From assembly GCA_023261485.1 (NCBI GenBank), contig JAHFOY010000015.1, forward strand, positions 1 to 34,856: a stretch of DNA of 34,856 bases, given 5' to 3'. The stretch is from Planctomycetota bacterium (lineage in GTDB: Bacteria > Planctomycetota > Brocadiia > Brocadiales > Brocadiaceae). A program made the position numbers and the translations under genes. Under the pieces are notes generated by a model. That model had not been told where the DNA came from. It worked only from the letters and a program-made list of their open reading frames with translations, and did no database searches. Positions 25,787-33,181 of this stretch are shown one piece after another. Every line of letters begins with the position of its first letter. Position 1 is the stretch's first letter.

Positions 25787-25955
25787 GGAATTTCAATCTT
25801 TTTTAATTAAGCGATTAATAAACACACCCCTGCCCCTCTCAAGAGGGGAATTTTAGGAGTCCCCTCTTGGGAGAGGATTAAGGGGTGGGTAAAATAAAAC
25901 TTGTCCTCGTGTAAACGGGGAGCCGTTGGGTTTTGTCTTTTAAACCCCAACCTAA
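25787..25955. repeat. Dispersed composite repeat, copy B
   Basis: Fills much of the 349-bp gap upstream of the DUF362-ChaN-PDZ gene. The order is GGAATTTCAATCTTTTT, AAACACACCCCTGCCCCTCT, hairpin CCCCTCTCAAGAGGGG, hairpin CCCCTCTTGGGAG, GGGGTGGGTAAAA, then GTTGGGTTTTGTCTTTTAAA with CCCCAACCT closing a stem. The same modules in the same order occur at 29672-29843. Its position could affect the promoter of the fusion gene. The rest of the gap (25956-26111) holds the terminator of the next gene. Confidence 0.75.
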
Positions 25956-26020
25956 TTAATTCTAATCAATATACTATTTTTTGGCTATTAATCAAATACT
26001 CATTTTTGCTTAAACGAAAA

Positions 26021-26061
26021 AAGGCCAATTGCGGAGGATTTCGACTCCTGCAATCGGCCTT
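26021..26061 (-). terminator. Intrinsic terminator after the DUF4145 gene
   Basis: AAGGCC-A-ATTGC-GGAG pairs with CTCC-T-GCAAT-C-GGCCTT (one mismatch and one bulge) around a short loop. On the minus strand the stem is followed by a run of six T, so it should end the transcript running from the antitoxin gene through the toxin gene to DUF4145. Confidence 0.78.
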
Positions 26062-26111
26062 ACATGGATATATCAGTTATTTAATGATATACAGTATGGT
26101 AGCGTTACTCT

Positions 26112-26774
26112 CTAGCCTTTTTTCATGCCCTTTTTATCAGCTTCCTTCAGCTTGAGATTAAGGATTTCCCGTTTCCTTTTTATTGTTGCCGGTTGAACAA
26201 AATAATAATTAAAGAGGGCTTCCAACACATCGAGGTTCCAATCTGCCTCGCCTGGCTCAATGTCTACAACTTCTCCAGGCCTTTCGCTCTTTATCGGATG
26301 GGCGGTATAGTTGCCTATCTTTCGAACGGCATCGATTGCTTCTACTATGTAAGGCGGCAAGTTTCCATTGTCTATCACTTCCTGGATTTCATCTGCGAGT
26401 TTGGAGGGTTTAACATTAGCCATTTCCTTTAAAAGATGCTGTAGACAGCGACGACTTATGGCAGAGCTTGCCTTTGGACTATCGGCAAGCACCGTGCATG
26501 CTTCTTTGTAAACTTCGGCAAATTCTTCAGGCACTTCTTTCGGGAGTGGTATACGGCTTGGGGTCCTCGGATAAATAAGGCGTTCGCCTTTAACCGACTC
26601 AAGCATAGATCGGCCTCCGATACTGCCAATTTTCCCGTTTACCAAAACAAGTACTACCCGTTCACAGGACGGACACTTCCTGCTAACAACGCCCCAATTG
26701 CCGTCCGCGTCGTTACCAACGGGTATTACCTCGTAAAAATCGTGAAATGATTCCAGACAGTGCGGACATTTCAT
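26112..26774 (-). CDS. Zinc-ribbon DUF4145 domain protein
   Basis: A 220-residue protein. The N-terminus has two CxxC pairs (CPHC at 3-6, CPSC at 34-37) forming a probable zinc ribbon. The region about 85-190 fits DUF4145: EVYKEACTVLADSPKASSAI, RRCLQHLLKEM, LADEIQEVIDNGNLP and VRKIGNYTAHP, a helical domain common in restriction- and defence-related proteins and in stand-alone form. The C-terminus is Lys-rich. ATG 26774 has AAGGA about 8 bases upstream. The gene starts 45 bases after the RelE-like toxin gene on the same strand and ends at a good terminator, so it may be the third member of that operon. Molecular function unknown. Confidence 0.83.
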   Translation of the reverse strand: MKCPHCLESFHDFYEVIPVGNDADGNWGVVSRKCPSCERVVLVLVNGKIGSIGGRSMLESVKGERLIYPRTPSRIPLPKEVPEEFAEVYKEACTVLADSPKASSAISRRCLQHLLKEMANVKPSKLADEIQEVIDNGNLPPYIVEAIDAVRKIGNYTAHPIKSERPGEVVDIEPGEADWNLDVLEALFNYYFVQPATIKRKREILNLKLKEADKKGMKKG

Positions 26775-26819
26775 GGTAATTATCCTTAATAATTGTGAGT
26801 ATTTAAATGTTTGAAACCC

Positions 26820-27083
26820 TTAAAAATTATCAATCAGTTTGTGCGTGCCGACGAAATACAGCTTGTAAACATCCCCTTCTTGCTTAAATACGCATCTATA
26901 ACCTTTATCAACGTAAAATTCCCAGAAGTCTGTGCCTTCAAGTTTGTGTATCTGTAATGAATTGTGCTTTGGATTGTCTTTCAGATAGGTTAATTGCTTT
27001 TTAAACTTCTTTTTTATCTCTTTAGGCAGGCTGTCGTACTGTGGGAAAAATTCTGGTTCTATTGCAATAAGATACTTGCTCAC
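26820..27083 (-). CDS. RelE/ParE-superfamily toxin-like protein
   Basis: An 87-residue small basic protein with the RelE fold pattern: IAIEPEFFPQYDSLPKEIKK, a helical middle, then KLEGTDFWEFYVDKGYRCVF and YKLYFVGTHKLI at the C-terminus. RelE-type toxins cleave mRNA on the ribosome; the conserved Arg of GYRCVF is present, but the other catalytic residues vary in this family and cannot be confirmed. The start is a GTG overlapping the antitoxin stop by four bases (GTGA), and AAAGGA of the antitoxin's last codons lies just upstream, so toxin translation should depend on antitoxin translation. The DUF4145 gene follows. Confidence 0.82.
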   Translation of the reverse strand: MSKYLIAIEPEFFPQYDSLPKEIKKKFKKQLTYLKDNPKHNSLQIHKLEGTDFWEFYVDKGYRCVFKQEGDVYKLYFVGTHKLIDNF

Positions 27084-27349
27084 TCCTTTAGGTCCTTTAT
27101 AAATTTATCTATCTTATGTGTCTTGAAATTGCCCGCCTTAAAATTCTCATCAGCTTTTTTTACCTTCTCCTGCACTTCAGGAGTCCAAAAGTATGACTGT
27201 GAACGTGGGACACTTACTACAGGCTCTAATACAATCCTACCCCTGTCTACCTTATAAACCAGCCGGTCTCCCTCTTTAATATTCAAAGAATCCCTTATTT
27301 CCTTTGGTATTGCAATTTGCCCTTTAGATGATATTGTCAACGCCTTCAT
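27080..27349 (-). CDS. AbrB/MazE/SpoVT-type antitoxin
   Basis: An 89-residue protein whose first 45 residues form a swapped-hairpin AbrB DNA-binding domain: MKALTISSKGQIAIPKEIRD, SLNIKEGDRLVYKVDRGRIV. The C-terminal half (about 50-89) is charged and helical and would wrap the toxin. It precedes and overlaps the RelE-like gene, the usual antitoxin-first order. The start is ATG 27349; a GGAG lies about 12 bases upstream and a GGA closer. A near-palindrome (27387-27401) in the upstream region is a candidate autoregulatory operator. Pairing of an AbrB-type antitoxin with a RelE-type toxin is less common than MazE with MazF. Confidence 0.87.
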   Translation of the reverse strand: MKALTISSKGQIAIPKEIRDSLNIKEGDRLVYKVDRGRIVLEPVVSVPRSQSYFWTPEVQEKVKKADENFKAGNFKTHKIDKFIKDLKE

Positions 27350-27386
27350 ATTTCCATATCTCCAATTGTAAAGTAACAGTAAGATG

Positions 27387-27401
27387 GTAAAAATATTTTA
27401 C
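27387..27401. promoter_or_regulatory. Candidate operator of the toxin-antitoxin operon
   Basis: GTAAAA-ATA-TTTTAC is a palindrome with 6-bp arms, 38 bases upstream of the antitoxin start. A TATAAT on the plus strand (27402-27407) and TATTAT on the minus strand overlap its edge, but neither has a convincing -35. AbrB-type antitoxins often repress their own operons by binding such sites; this assignment is an inference from position and symmetry. Confidence 0.3.
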
Positions 27402-27570
27402 TATAATACCGTTTCAAATTCAACCAATACTTTTTGAGTCGTACCTAATCGTAAAAAAATGCAAACGGAAAACAAATGAAATTTCTTGAAAGCCTTAGAA
27501 ATGCTGGTAAAATCAAAATTCATGACAAGACATAAAAAGATGCAAAAACAGATTAAAAAGGCTTATAGAG

Positions 27571-29628
27571 ATGACGATAGAATTTAATAAAGATACCTGT
27601 CATAATCTTTCTAAGGCCGTTGAAAAGGAATGGCTGGAGACCAACGGGATCGGTGGTTATGCATCCTCTACGATAATCGGAGCAAATACAAGACGTTATC
27701 ACGGCCTGCTTATGGCCGCTACCAGGCCGCCCCTTGGACGTACCCTGTTGCTCTCCAAATTGGAAGAATTCCTGTGTATCGATGGCAAGGAGTATCCTCT
27801 GTCTGCAAACATCTATCCTAATGCAATCTATCCCGAAGGATACAAAAACCTTGTCCAATTTACTTTAAACCCATTTCCCACCTTTGAATATGCTGTTCAC
27901 GGGGTAAACGTAAAAAAGACAGTGTTTATGATTTATGGAGAAAATACTACGGTAATTTTATATCAGGTGAAGTGTAGTGGCGAACGGACGTTCGCCCTTA
28001 CATTGAAGGTAAGGGTCATGGTTGCATTCCGCGATTACCACTGGCTTACCCATGAAAATCCCGTCTTTAAGACCGATTATAAAATTCTTGATAATAGTAG
28101 GGTGTGTTTACAACCATACGAAAATCTTCCATCCATGTATCTTTTCCATAATGCAGAGGCAATGGATAAGACGTCGTTCTGGTATAAAAACATGGAATAC
28201 CCGAAGGAGATTGAACGTGGCTTGGAGTCACACGAAGACCACTTTAGCCCATTTGCCCTGCAGTTCGACTTGAACAAAGGGATGGATTGTTATGTTGTCG
28301 CCTCTACAAATGAATACGGTAAATTGGATGTGTTTGAGTTGTTAAAGAAAGAAACCGCACTGCGTGAAAAAGAAGACAGAGGTTTGAAGTTAGAGGTAAG
28401 CAATTCCAGCCGCCAACCTCCAGCCTCAGCTCTCGAACCTCCACAAGTAGAAGTAAAAAATATTGCCAAATTGTGCAAATCTTTGTTGACTGTTTCTAAC
28501 AGTTTTATTGTGAAACGGGAGGGCAACAAGAAGAGCATCATCGCAGGGTACCACTGGTTTGGAGACTGGGGGCGCGATACCATGATCTCGCTGCCGGGAC
28601 TTACCCTAGTCCAGGGCGGATTCGACGATGCACGGGAAATATTACTTTCGTTTGCACAGTATACAAGCAAGGGAATGATACCGAACCGATTCCCCGATTA
28701 TGGCGAAACGCCTGAATACAATACCGTTGACGCATCGCTGTGGTATATTCAGGCAGTGTACCAATATCTACGCTTTGCAAAGGATTTGGTGACTATTCGT
28801 AAAGATTTATATGATGTACTAAAAGAGATTGTTGAGTATTATCAGAAGGGGACGCGATACAACATCCATATGGATGCGGATGGGTTAATTTATGCAGGTG
28901 CAGAGGGTGTGCAACTGACGTGGATGGATGCGAAGGTATGTGACTGGGTGGTGACGCCACGCAAAGGAAAGGCTGTGGAAATTAATGCGTTATGGTATAA
29001 TGCCTTAAAAATCATGTCGTTCCTTGCCCGTGAAATGGATTTAAGCAACGAGAGTAAGGACTATAATATTTTAGCGCAAAAAGTAAGCAGGTCATTTAAT
29101 GATGTCTTTTGGTTTGATGAAGGGCAGTATCTTTATGACTACGTTGATGGCGAAACAAGGAATACAGCCATTCGCCCCAATCAAGTGTTTGCCGTGAGTC
29201 TGCCGTATTCGATGCTGTCAATAAAGAGGCAGAGTACCGTGGTTGAGATAGTGAAGGAACATCTATTAACACCGTACGGTCTTCGATCTCTTTCGCCAAA
29301 GGATAAAGACTATGTTGGTCGTTACTGCGGGAATGTTTACGAAAGGGACAGGGCCTATCATCAGGGCACGGTGTGGGCGTGGTTGATAGGCCCGTATATT
29401 TCGGCCTATGCAAAGGCTTACACCGGCAATAAGGAAACCCTGAACTATGTCAAAGGACTATTTGTGCCGTTTTATGAACACCTGTTTGAGTCCGGACTGG
29501 GGACGGTTTCTGAGATATTTGATGGTGACCCGCCCCATACGCCACGTGGATGCATCTCACAGGCGTGGAGCGTGGCAGAGATATTGCGGGCCTATTTTGA
29601 GCATGTATATGGGTTTGAAAATGGTTGA
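27571..29628 (+). CDS. Glycogen debranching enzyme, amylo-alpha-1,6-glucosidase (GH133 type)
   Basis: A 685-residue protein with the two-part layout of bacterial and archaeal debranching enzymes. The N-terminal beta domain (about 15-230) starts EWLETNGIGGYASSTIIGAN and has TRRYHGLLMAATRPP and RDYHWLT. The C-terminal (alpha/alpha)6 glucosidase domain (about 290-675) has HWFGDWGRDTMISLPG, NTVDASLWYIQAVYQ, GAEGVQLTWMDAKV, RDRAYHQGTVWAWLIGPY and GCISQAWSVAEILRAY. It removes alpha-1,6-linked glucose at branch points of glycogen-like polymer in the cytoplasm. Length is normal. The start ATG 27571 has a weak ribosome binding site. An in-frame palindromic repeat encodes SGERTFAL in the N-terminal domain (27974-28001). 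It stands upstream of the pentose phosphate genes. Confidence 0.94.
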   Translation: MTIEFNKDTCHNLSKAVEKEWLETNGIGGYASSTIIGANTRRYHGLLMAATRPPLGRTLLLSKLEEFLCIDGKEYPLSANIYPNAIYPEGYKNLVQFTLNPFPTFEYAVHGVNVKKTVFMIYGENTTVILYQVKCSGERTFALTLKVRVMVAFRDYHWLTHENPVFKTDYKILDNSRVCLQPYENLPSMYLFHNAEAMDKTSFWYKNMEYPKEIERGLESHEDHFSPFALQFDLNKGMDCYVVASTNEYGKLDVFELLKKETALREKEDRGLKLEVSNSSRQPPASALEPPQVEVKNIAKLCKSLLTVSNSFIVKREGNKKSIIAGYHWFGDWGRDTMISLPGLTLVQGGFDDAREILLSFAQYTSKGMIPNRFPDYGETPEYNTVDASLWYIQAVYQYLRFAKDLVTIRKDLYDVLKEIVEYYQKGTRYNIHMDADGLIYAGAEGVQLTWMDAKVCDWVVTPRKGKAVEINALWYNALKIMSFLAREMDLSNESKDYNILAQKVSRSFNDVFWFDEGQYLYDYVDGETRNTAIRPNQVFAVSLPYSMLSIKRQSTVVEIVKEHLLTPYGLRSLSPKDKDYVGRYCGNVYERDRAYHQGTVWAWLIGPYISAYAKAYTGNKETLNYVKGLFVPFYEHLFESGLGTVSEIFDGDPPHTPRGCISQAWSVAEILRAYFEHVYGFENG
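27974..28001. repeat. Palindromic repeat inside the GH133 coding region
   Basis: GTAGTGGCGAAC and GTTCGCCCTTAC pair as a 12-bp stem (one mismatch, one G-T) around a GGAC loop. The core GGCGAACGG..GTTCGCC matches the intergenic hairpin at 3486-3509. Here it is in frame and encodes about SGERTFAL without disrupting the enzyme. Confidence 0.65.
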
Positions 29629-29671
29629 CAAGTTTGCGGGGGGTAACATGCAGTTGACATATTTATGTTCA

Positions 29672-29843
29672 GGAATTTCAATCTTTTTAAAATATGTAAT
29701 GGATAAACACACCCCTACCCCTCTCAAGAGGGGAATTTAAGAAGTCCCCTCTTGGGAGGAAACCCACCCCTTAGTCCCCTCCAAGGAGGGGATTTAGGGG
29801 TGGGTAAAAAAGTCGTTGGGTTTTGTCTTTTAAAACCCAGCCT
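29672..29843. repeat. Dispersed composite repeat, copy C
   Basis: Same modular order as the element at 25787-25955: GGAATTTCAATCTTTTTAAA, AAACACACCCCTACCCCTCT, hairpin CCCCTCTCAAGAGGGG, then CCCCTCTTGGGAGG, an extra module CCCCTCCAAGGAGGGG (about 29776-29791), GGGGTGGGTAAAA and GTTGGGTTTTGTCTTTTAAA with ACCCAGC. It lies in the 361-bp gap between the debranching gene and rpiB, which contains no gene. Confidence 0.75.
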
Positions 29844-29857
29844 GATTTAACGTACAT

Positions 29858-29931
29858 GTACAGGAATTTCAAATACCCCCCCATCATCCCCCCGTAAACG
29901 GGGGGAAACAGGGGGGAAAGTTGCCGAAGGC
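29858..29931. repeat. Modular hairpin repeat (second copy of the 17577-17654 type)
   Basis: TGTACAGGAATTTCAA, then C runs with a perfect 8-bp hairpin CCCCCCGT-AA-ACGGGGGG (29888-29905), a further G run and GTTGCCGAAGGCA. It follows copy C almost directly, so two different repeat units are stacked upstream of rpiB. Confidence 0.7.
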
Positions 29932-29989
29932 ATAATTAAACGAGAGTGGTAATCTTGACTGAAGAACTGTAGACTAAATGGAGGTAAAT

Positions 29990-30469
29990 ATGCGGATCGC
30001 TATTGGAGCCGATCATGCGGGATTCGAATTGAAGGGATATCTGGCCACTTTTCTTCAAGAATTGGGATTTCAGGTCGTGGATGTGGGTACATTTAGTACT
30101 GAGACTGTCGATTACCCAGATTTTGCTGAAGCAGTGGGGCTGTCTCTCTTAAAGAATCAGGCAGACCGTGGAATTCTGATTTGTTGTAGTGGTGTTGGTG
30201 CCTCAGTTGCGGCAACCAAACTGTCAGGCATCCGCGCAGGGCTTTGTCATGATACATACTCGGCTCATCAGGGGGTAGAACATGATGACATGAATATTCT
30301 GGTGTTGGGGGCGTGTGTGGTTGGGCTTGAACTGGCCAAAGAACTCGTTCGGGCATTCGTGGAGGCAAAATTTACAGGTGCAGAGCGCCACAGTCGAAGG
30401 TTGGAAAAGATCCGCATGTTGGAGGTGCGTTACGGCCATCAGACAACAAGGAAGGCAGGTGACGAGTGA
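29990..30469 (+). CDS. rpiB: Ribose-5-phosphate isomerase B
   Basis: A 159-residue RpiB/LacAB-family isomerase that interconverts ribulose 5-phosphate and ribose 5-phosphate. Hallmarks are MRIAIGADHAGFELKGYL, DVGTFSTETVDYPDFA, GILICCSGVGASVAATK (catalytic Cys region) and HDTYSAHQGVEHDDMNILVLG. The start ATG 29990 is chosen because GGAGG lies about 5 bases upstream; an ATG at 29978 would put the ribosome binding site inside the gene. The last codons (GDE) lie in the left arm of an inverted repeat (30459-30525), so the C-terminal tail may derive from a repeat. It is followed by gnd and zwf, together a pentose phosphate operon. A sugar-phosphate isomerase of other specificity is possible but unlikely here. 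Confidence 0.92.
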   Translation: MRIAIGADHAGFELKGYLATFLQELGFQVVDVGTFSTETVDYPDFAEAVGLSLLKNQADRGILICCSGVGASVAATKLSGIRAGLCHDTYSAHQGVEHDDMNILVLGACVVGLELAKELVRAFVEAKFTGAERHSRRLEKIRMLEVRYGHQTTRKAGDE

Positions 30470-30525
30470 CAAGTGGCGAGAAAACATTACCCGTCACCCG
30501 TCACTCGCCACACGTCACTCTTCAC
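30459..30525. repeat. Imperfect inverted repeat across the rpiB stop and gnd leader
   Basis: GTGACGAGTGAC-AA-GTGGCGAG (30459-30480) pairs with CTCGCCAC-AC-GTCACTCTTCAC (30504-30525), leaving a 23-base loop that contains CCGTCA twice in tandem. The left arm contains the rpiB stop. It could act as a weak terminator or transcript stabiliser between rpiB and gnd, or be another dispersed repeat. Confidence 0.6.
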
Positions 30526-30547
30526 CATTTCTGAAAGGAGAAAGATT

Positions 30548-31531
30548 ATGCAGTTGGGTATGATTGGTTTGGGTAGAATGGGAGCAAACATAGTACGACG
30601 CTTGATGCGGGGGGGGCATCAGTGCGTTGTGTTTACCCGGAATCCCGACAATGTGAGGCAATTGGCCGGTGAGGGGGCCACCGGAGCGGCATCCCTGGAT
30701 GACTTTGTTAACAAATTAAGCAAACCACGTGCGGCATGGGTCATGGTTCCGGCGGGTGATCCGACCGAACAGACGGTATTGGCTTTGGCCGAACGCATGG
30801 AAACAGGCGATATTATCATTGACGGCGGCAACTCCTATTATAAAGACGCCGTGCGCCGTGCAAAGTTGCTGAAGAATAAGAACATTCATTACCTGGATGT
30901 AGGCACGAGCGGCGGCATCTGGGGACTGGAGCGTGGATATTGTCTCATGATTGGCGGAGAATCTGATGCCGTTAAGCATCTGACGCCTGTTTTCAAGACC
31001 CTTGCGCCAGGGCATGGAGGAATATCACGAACCCCCGGACGTGAGAGCGCGGATTGCACCGCGGAATACGGTTATCTTCACTGCGGTCCAAATGGCGCCG
31101 GGCATTTCGTGAAGATGATCCACAATGGCATTGAATATGGCTTGATGCAGGCCTATGCGGAGGGTTTCGATATTTTACGAAATGCCAGCGCCGACAATTT
31201 ACCCGAAGGCCATCGCTACGATTTCAAAGTTGCCGACATCGCTGAGGTTTGGCGTCGCGGGAGCGTTATCGGGTCGTGGCTTCTCGATCTTACGGCAATG
31301 GCACTCTTTGAGAATCCAACACTATCCAATTACTCCGGGGATGTGCAGGATTCCGGCGAAGGTCGCTGGACAATTCTGGCTGCTATTGAAGAAGCTGTGC
31401 CGGTTGATGTACTCTCAGCATCACTATTTGCACGTTTCCGCTCACGCCAGGGGCACACGTTTGCTGAAAAGTTGTTATCGGCTATGCGGCAAAAATTTGG
31501 CGGCCATACTGAACGGAAGCAGGAAGGGTAA
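30548..31531 (+). CDS. gnd: 6-phosphogluconate dehydrogenase, short decarboxylating type
   Basis: From ATG 30548 (AAAGGAG about 6 bases upstream) the product has 327 residues, matching the short Gnd type (often NAD-using) rather than the 470-residue enzyme. The Rossmann start is [19 protein letters not shown]. Substrate and catalytic motifs are [29 protein letters not shown] and [20 protein letters not shown] (Lys and Asn of the active site). It oxidatively decarboxylates 6-phosphogluconate to ribulose 5-phosphate, which RpiB then isomerises. It lies between rpiB and zwf; 82 bases separate it from zwf. NAD versus NADP preference cannot be fixed from sequence alone. Confidence 0.94.
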   Translation: MQLGMIGLGRMGANIVRRLMRGGHQCVVFTRNPDNVRQLAGEGATGAASLDDFVNKLSKPRAAWVMVPAGDPTEQTVLALAERMETGDIIIDGGNSYYKDAVRRAKLLKNKNIHYLDVGTSGGIWGLERGYCLMIGGESDAVKHLTPVFKTLAPGHGGISRTPGRESADCTAEYGYLHCGPNGAGHFVKMIHNGIEYGLMQAYAEGFDILRNASADNLPEGHRYDFKVADIAEVWRRGSVIGSWLLDLTAMALFENPTLSNYSGDVQDSGEGRWTILAAIEEAVPVDVLSASLFARFRSRQGHTFAEKLLSAMRQKFGGHTERKQEG

Positions 31532-31613
31532 CTTTGGTTCGGATGTTGTTATTCAGTGTGGCAAAGACGAGATTTCCAATTAATCAGGAGAAATCATAGA
31601 GGAGTACATACGA

Positions 31614-33179
31614 ATGGACAGTGCTGGTGAAAAGCGCAGAGACAGCGAACTATTGGGGCATATCGGTGATCCCTGCATCATGGTAATATTTGGAGCATCC
31701 GGTGACTTGGCCAAACGCAAGCTTATCCCAGCGCTTTACAACCTGGCAAAAGAGCGCTTATTATCTAAGGAGTTTGCCGTTATTGGATTTGGCCGCCGCG
31801 GGATGAGCCACGAGGAATTTCGCGACAAGTGTAGTCAGGATATAAAAGAGTTTGCTACAGGTTTGATTGATCCTGAATTGTGGAAATGGTTTATCCAACG
31901 GCTCTATTACGTATCGGGTGACGTGCAGGACCCAAACGCATACCAACGGCTTCAAAATCAGTTAGCGGAAGCGGACAAAAAACACGGCACACAGGGGAAC
32001 TATCTTTACTACCTTGCTACAGAGCCAGATTTGTTTTCACAAATTATTCAGCAAATTGGTGCAGCAGGGCTGTCACGTGAGGAAAATGGCCGCTGGAGAC
32101 GGGTCATTGTCGAGAAACCCTTCGGGCGTGATTTCGAATCTGCCCGTGCCCTTAACCAGGAAATCAGGAAAGTAATGAGTGAGAGTCAGATTTACCGCAT
32201 CGATCATTACCTTGGCAAGGAAACCGTGCAAAATATCATGGTCTTTCGCTTTGCAAACGGCATCTTTGAACCCATCTGGAACCGGCGATACATTGACCAT
32301 GTGCAAATAACGGTTGCTGAGGATATTGGCGTGGGGCAACGCGGCGGTTATTACGACAAGGCTGGGGCGTTGCGGGACATGGTGCCAAACCATATTTTTC
32401 AGTTGGTTACTCTAACAGCGATGGAACCACCGATTTCTTTTGATGCCGATGCTGTGCGGGATGAACAGGTCAAGATTTTACGGGCAATTCAAACCCTGTC
32501 TCATGAGGAAGTTCTCAGGTCAACAGTGAGAGGACAATATGGAGAAGGCACTGCCGGTGATCAGCGGGTGACTGCTTACCGGTCAGAATCAAGCGTTCCT
32601 GCCGATTCTAATACGGAGACGTTTGTAGCTTTAAAACTGCACATTGATAATTGGCGATGGGCGAATGTGCCGTTTTACCTGAGGACGGGGAAACGGCTTC
32701 CATGCCGCGTTACCGAGATTGCCATTCAATTCAAGAGCCCCCCCTTTGTCTTATTCCGTAAAACTGCTGTCGGATGCCTGAAACCAAACCTTTTAGTGCT
32801 TCATATTCAGCCTGACGAGGGTATCTCGTTAAACTTCGGCGCCAAAATTCCCGGACCACTCGTGCGGCTGGGGACGGTTGATATGGACTTTAAATATGAG
32901 GATTATTTTGGCAGTACTCCGAGTACGGGGCACGAGAGGCTGCTATACGACTGCATGGTAGGTGACGCAACTCTGTTTCAACGCGCAGACATGGTCGAAA
33001 CTAGCTGGAACGTAGTATCAACGATACAGGACGTGTGGAAAGCATTACCACATAGAAAATTTCCTAACTATGCGGCAGGTACTTGGGGACCTCAAGATGC
33101 AGACGACCTGATGGCAAGGGACGGACGGGAATGGCGAAGATGTAACGTAAGCAGTAAACAAAGTAGTATTGGAGTTTAA
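31614..33179 (+). CDS. zwf: Glucose-6-phosphate 1-dehydrogenase
   Basis: A 521-residue enzyme that oxidises glucose 6-phosphate to 6-phosphogluconolactone, the entry step of the oxidative pentose phosphate pathway. The nucleotide-binding motif is [20 protein letters not shown], the active-site peptide is [20 protein letters not shown], and EKPFGRD and [11 protein letters not shown] are also present. Length is normal to slightly long. ATG 31614 has GAGGAG about 9 bases upstream. The aldehyde dehydrogenase starts 2 bases after its stop. No pgl gene for lactonase lies in the visible operon; the lactone step could be spontaneous or encoded elsewhere. Confidence 0.96.
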   Translation: MDSAGEKRRDSELLGHIGDPCIMVIFGASGDLAKRKLIPALYNLAKERLLSKEFAVIGFGRRGMSHEEFRDKCSQDIKEFATGLIDPELWKWFIQRLYYVSGDVQDPNAYQRLQNQLAEADKKHGTQGNYLYYLATEPDLFSQIIQQIGAAGLSREENGRWRRVIVEKPFGRDFESARALNQEIRKVMSESQIYRIDHYLGKETVQNIMVFRFANGIFEPIWNRRYIDHVQITVAEDIGVGQRGGYYDKAGALRDMVPNHIFQLVTLTAMEPPISFDADAVRDEQVKILRAIQTLSHEEVLRSTVRGQYGEGTAGDQRVTAYRSESSVPADSNTETFVALKLHIDNWRWANVPFYLRTGKRLPCRVTEIAIQFKSPPFVLFRKTAVGCLKPNLLVLHIQPDEGISLNFGAKIPGPLVRLGTVDMDFKYEDYFGSTPSTGHERLLYDCMVGDATLFQRADMVETSWNVVSTIQDVWKALPHRKFPNYAAGTWGPQDADDLMARDGREWRRCNVSSKQSSIGV

Positions 33180-33181
33180 CA

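Noticed and set aside
25901-26155. Plus-strand ORF of 84 codons
   Set aside because: It runs through a dispersed repeat, a terminator hairpin and the reverse strand of the DUF4145 gene; its residues have no protein-like pattern.
29672-29931. CRISPR array
   Set aside because: The hairpin repeats are not evenly spaced, vary in length and have no spacer-like sequences or cas genes.
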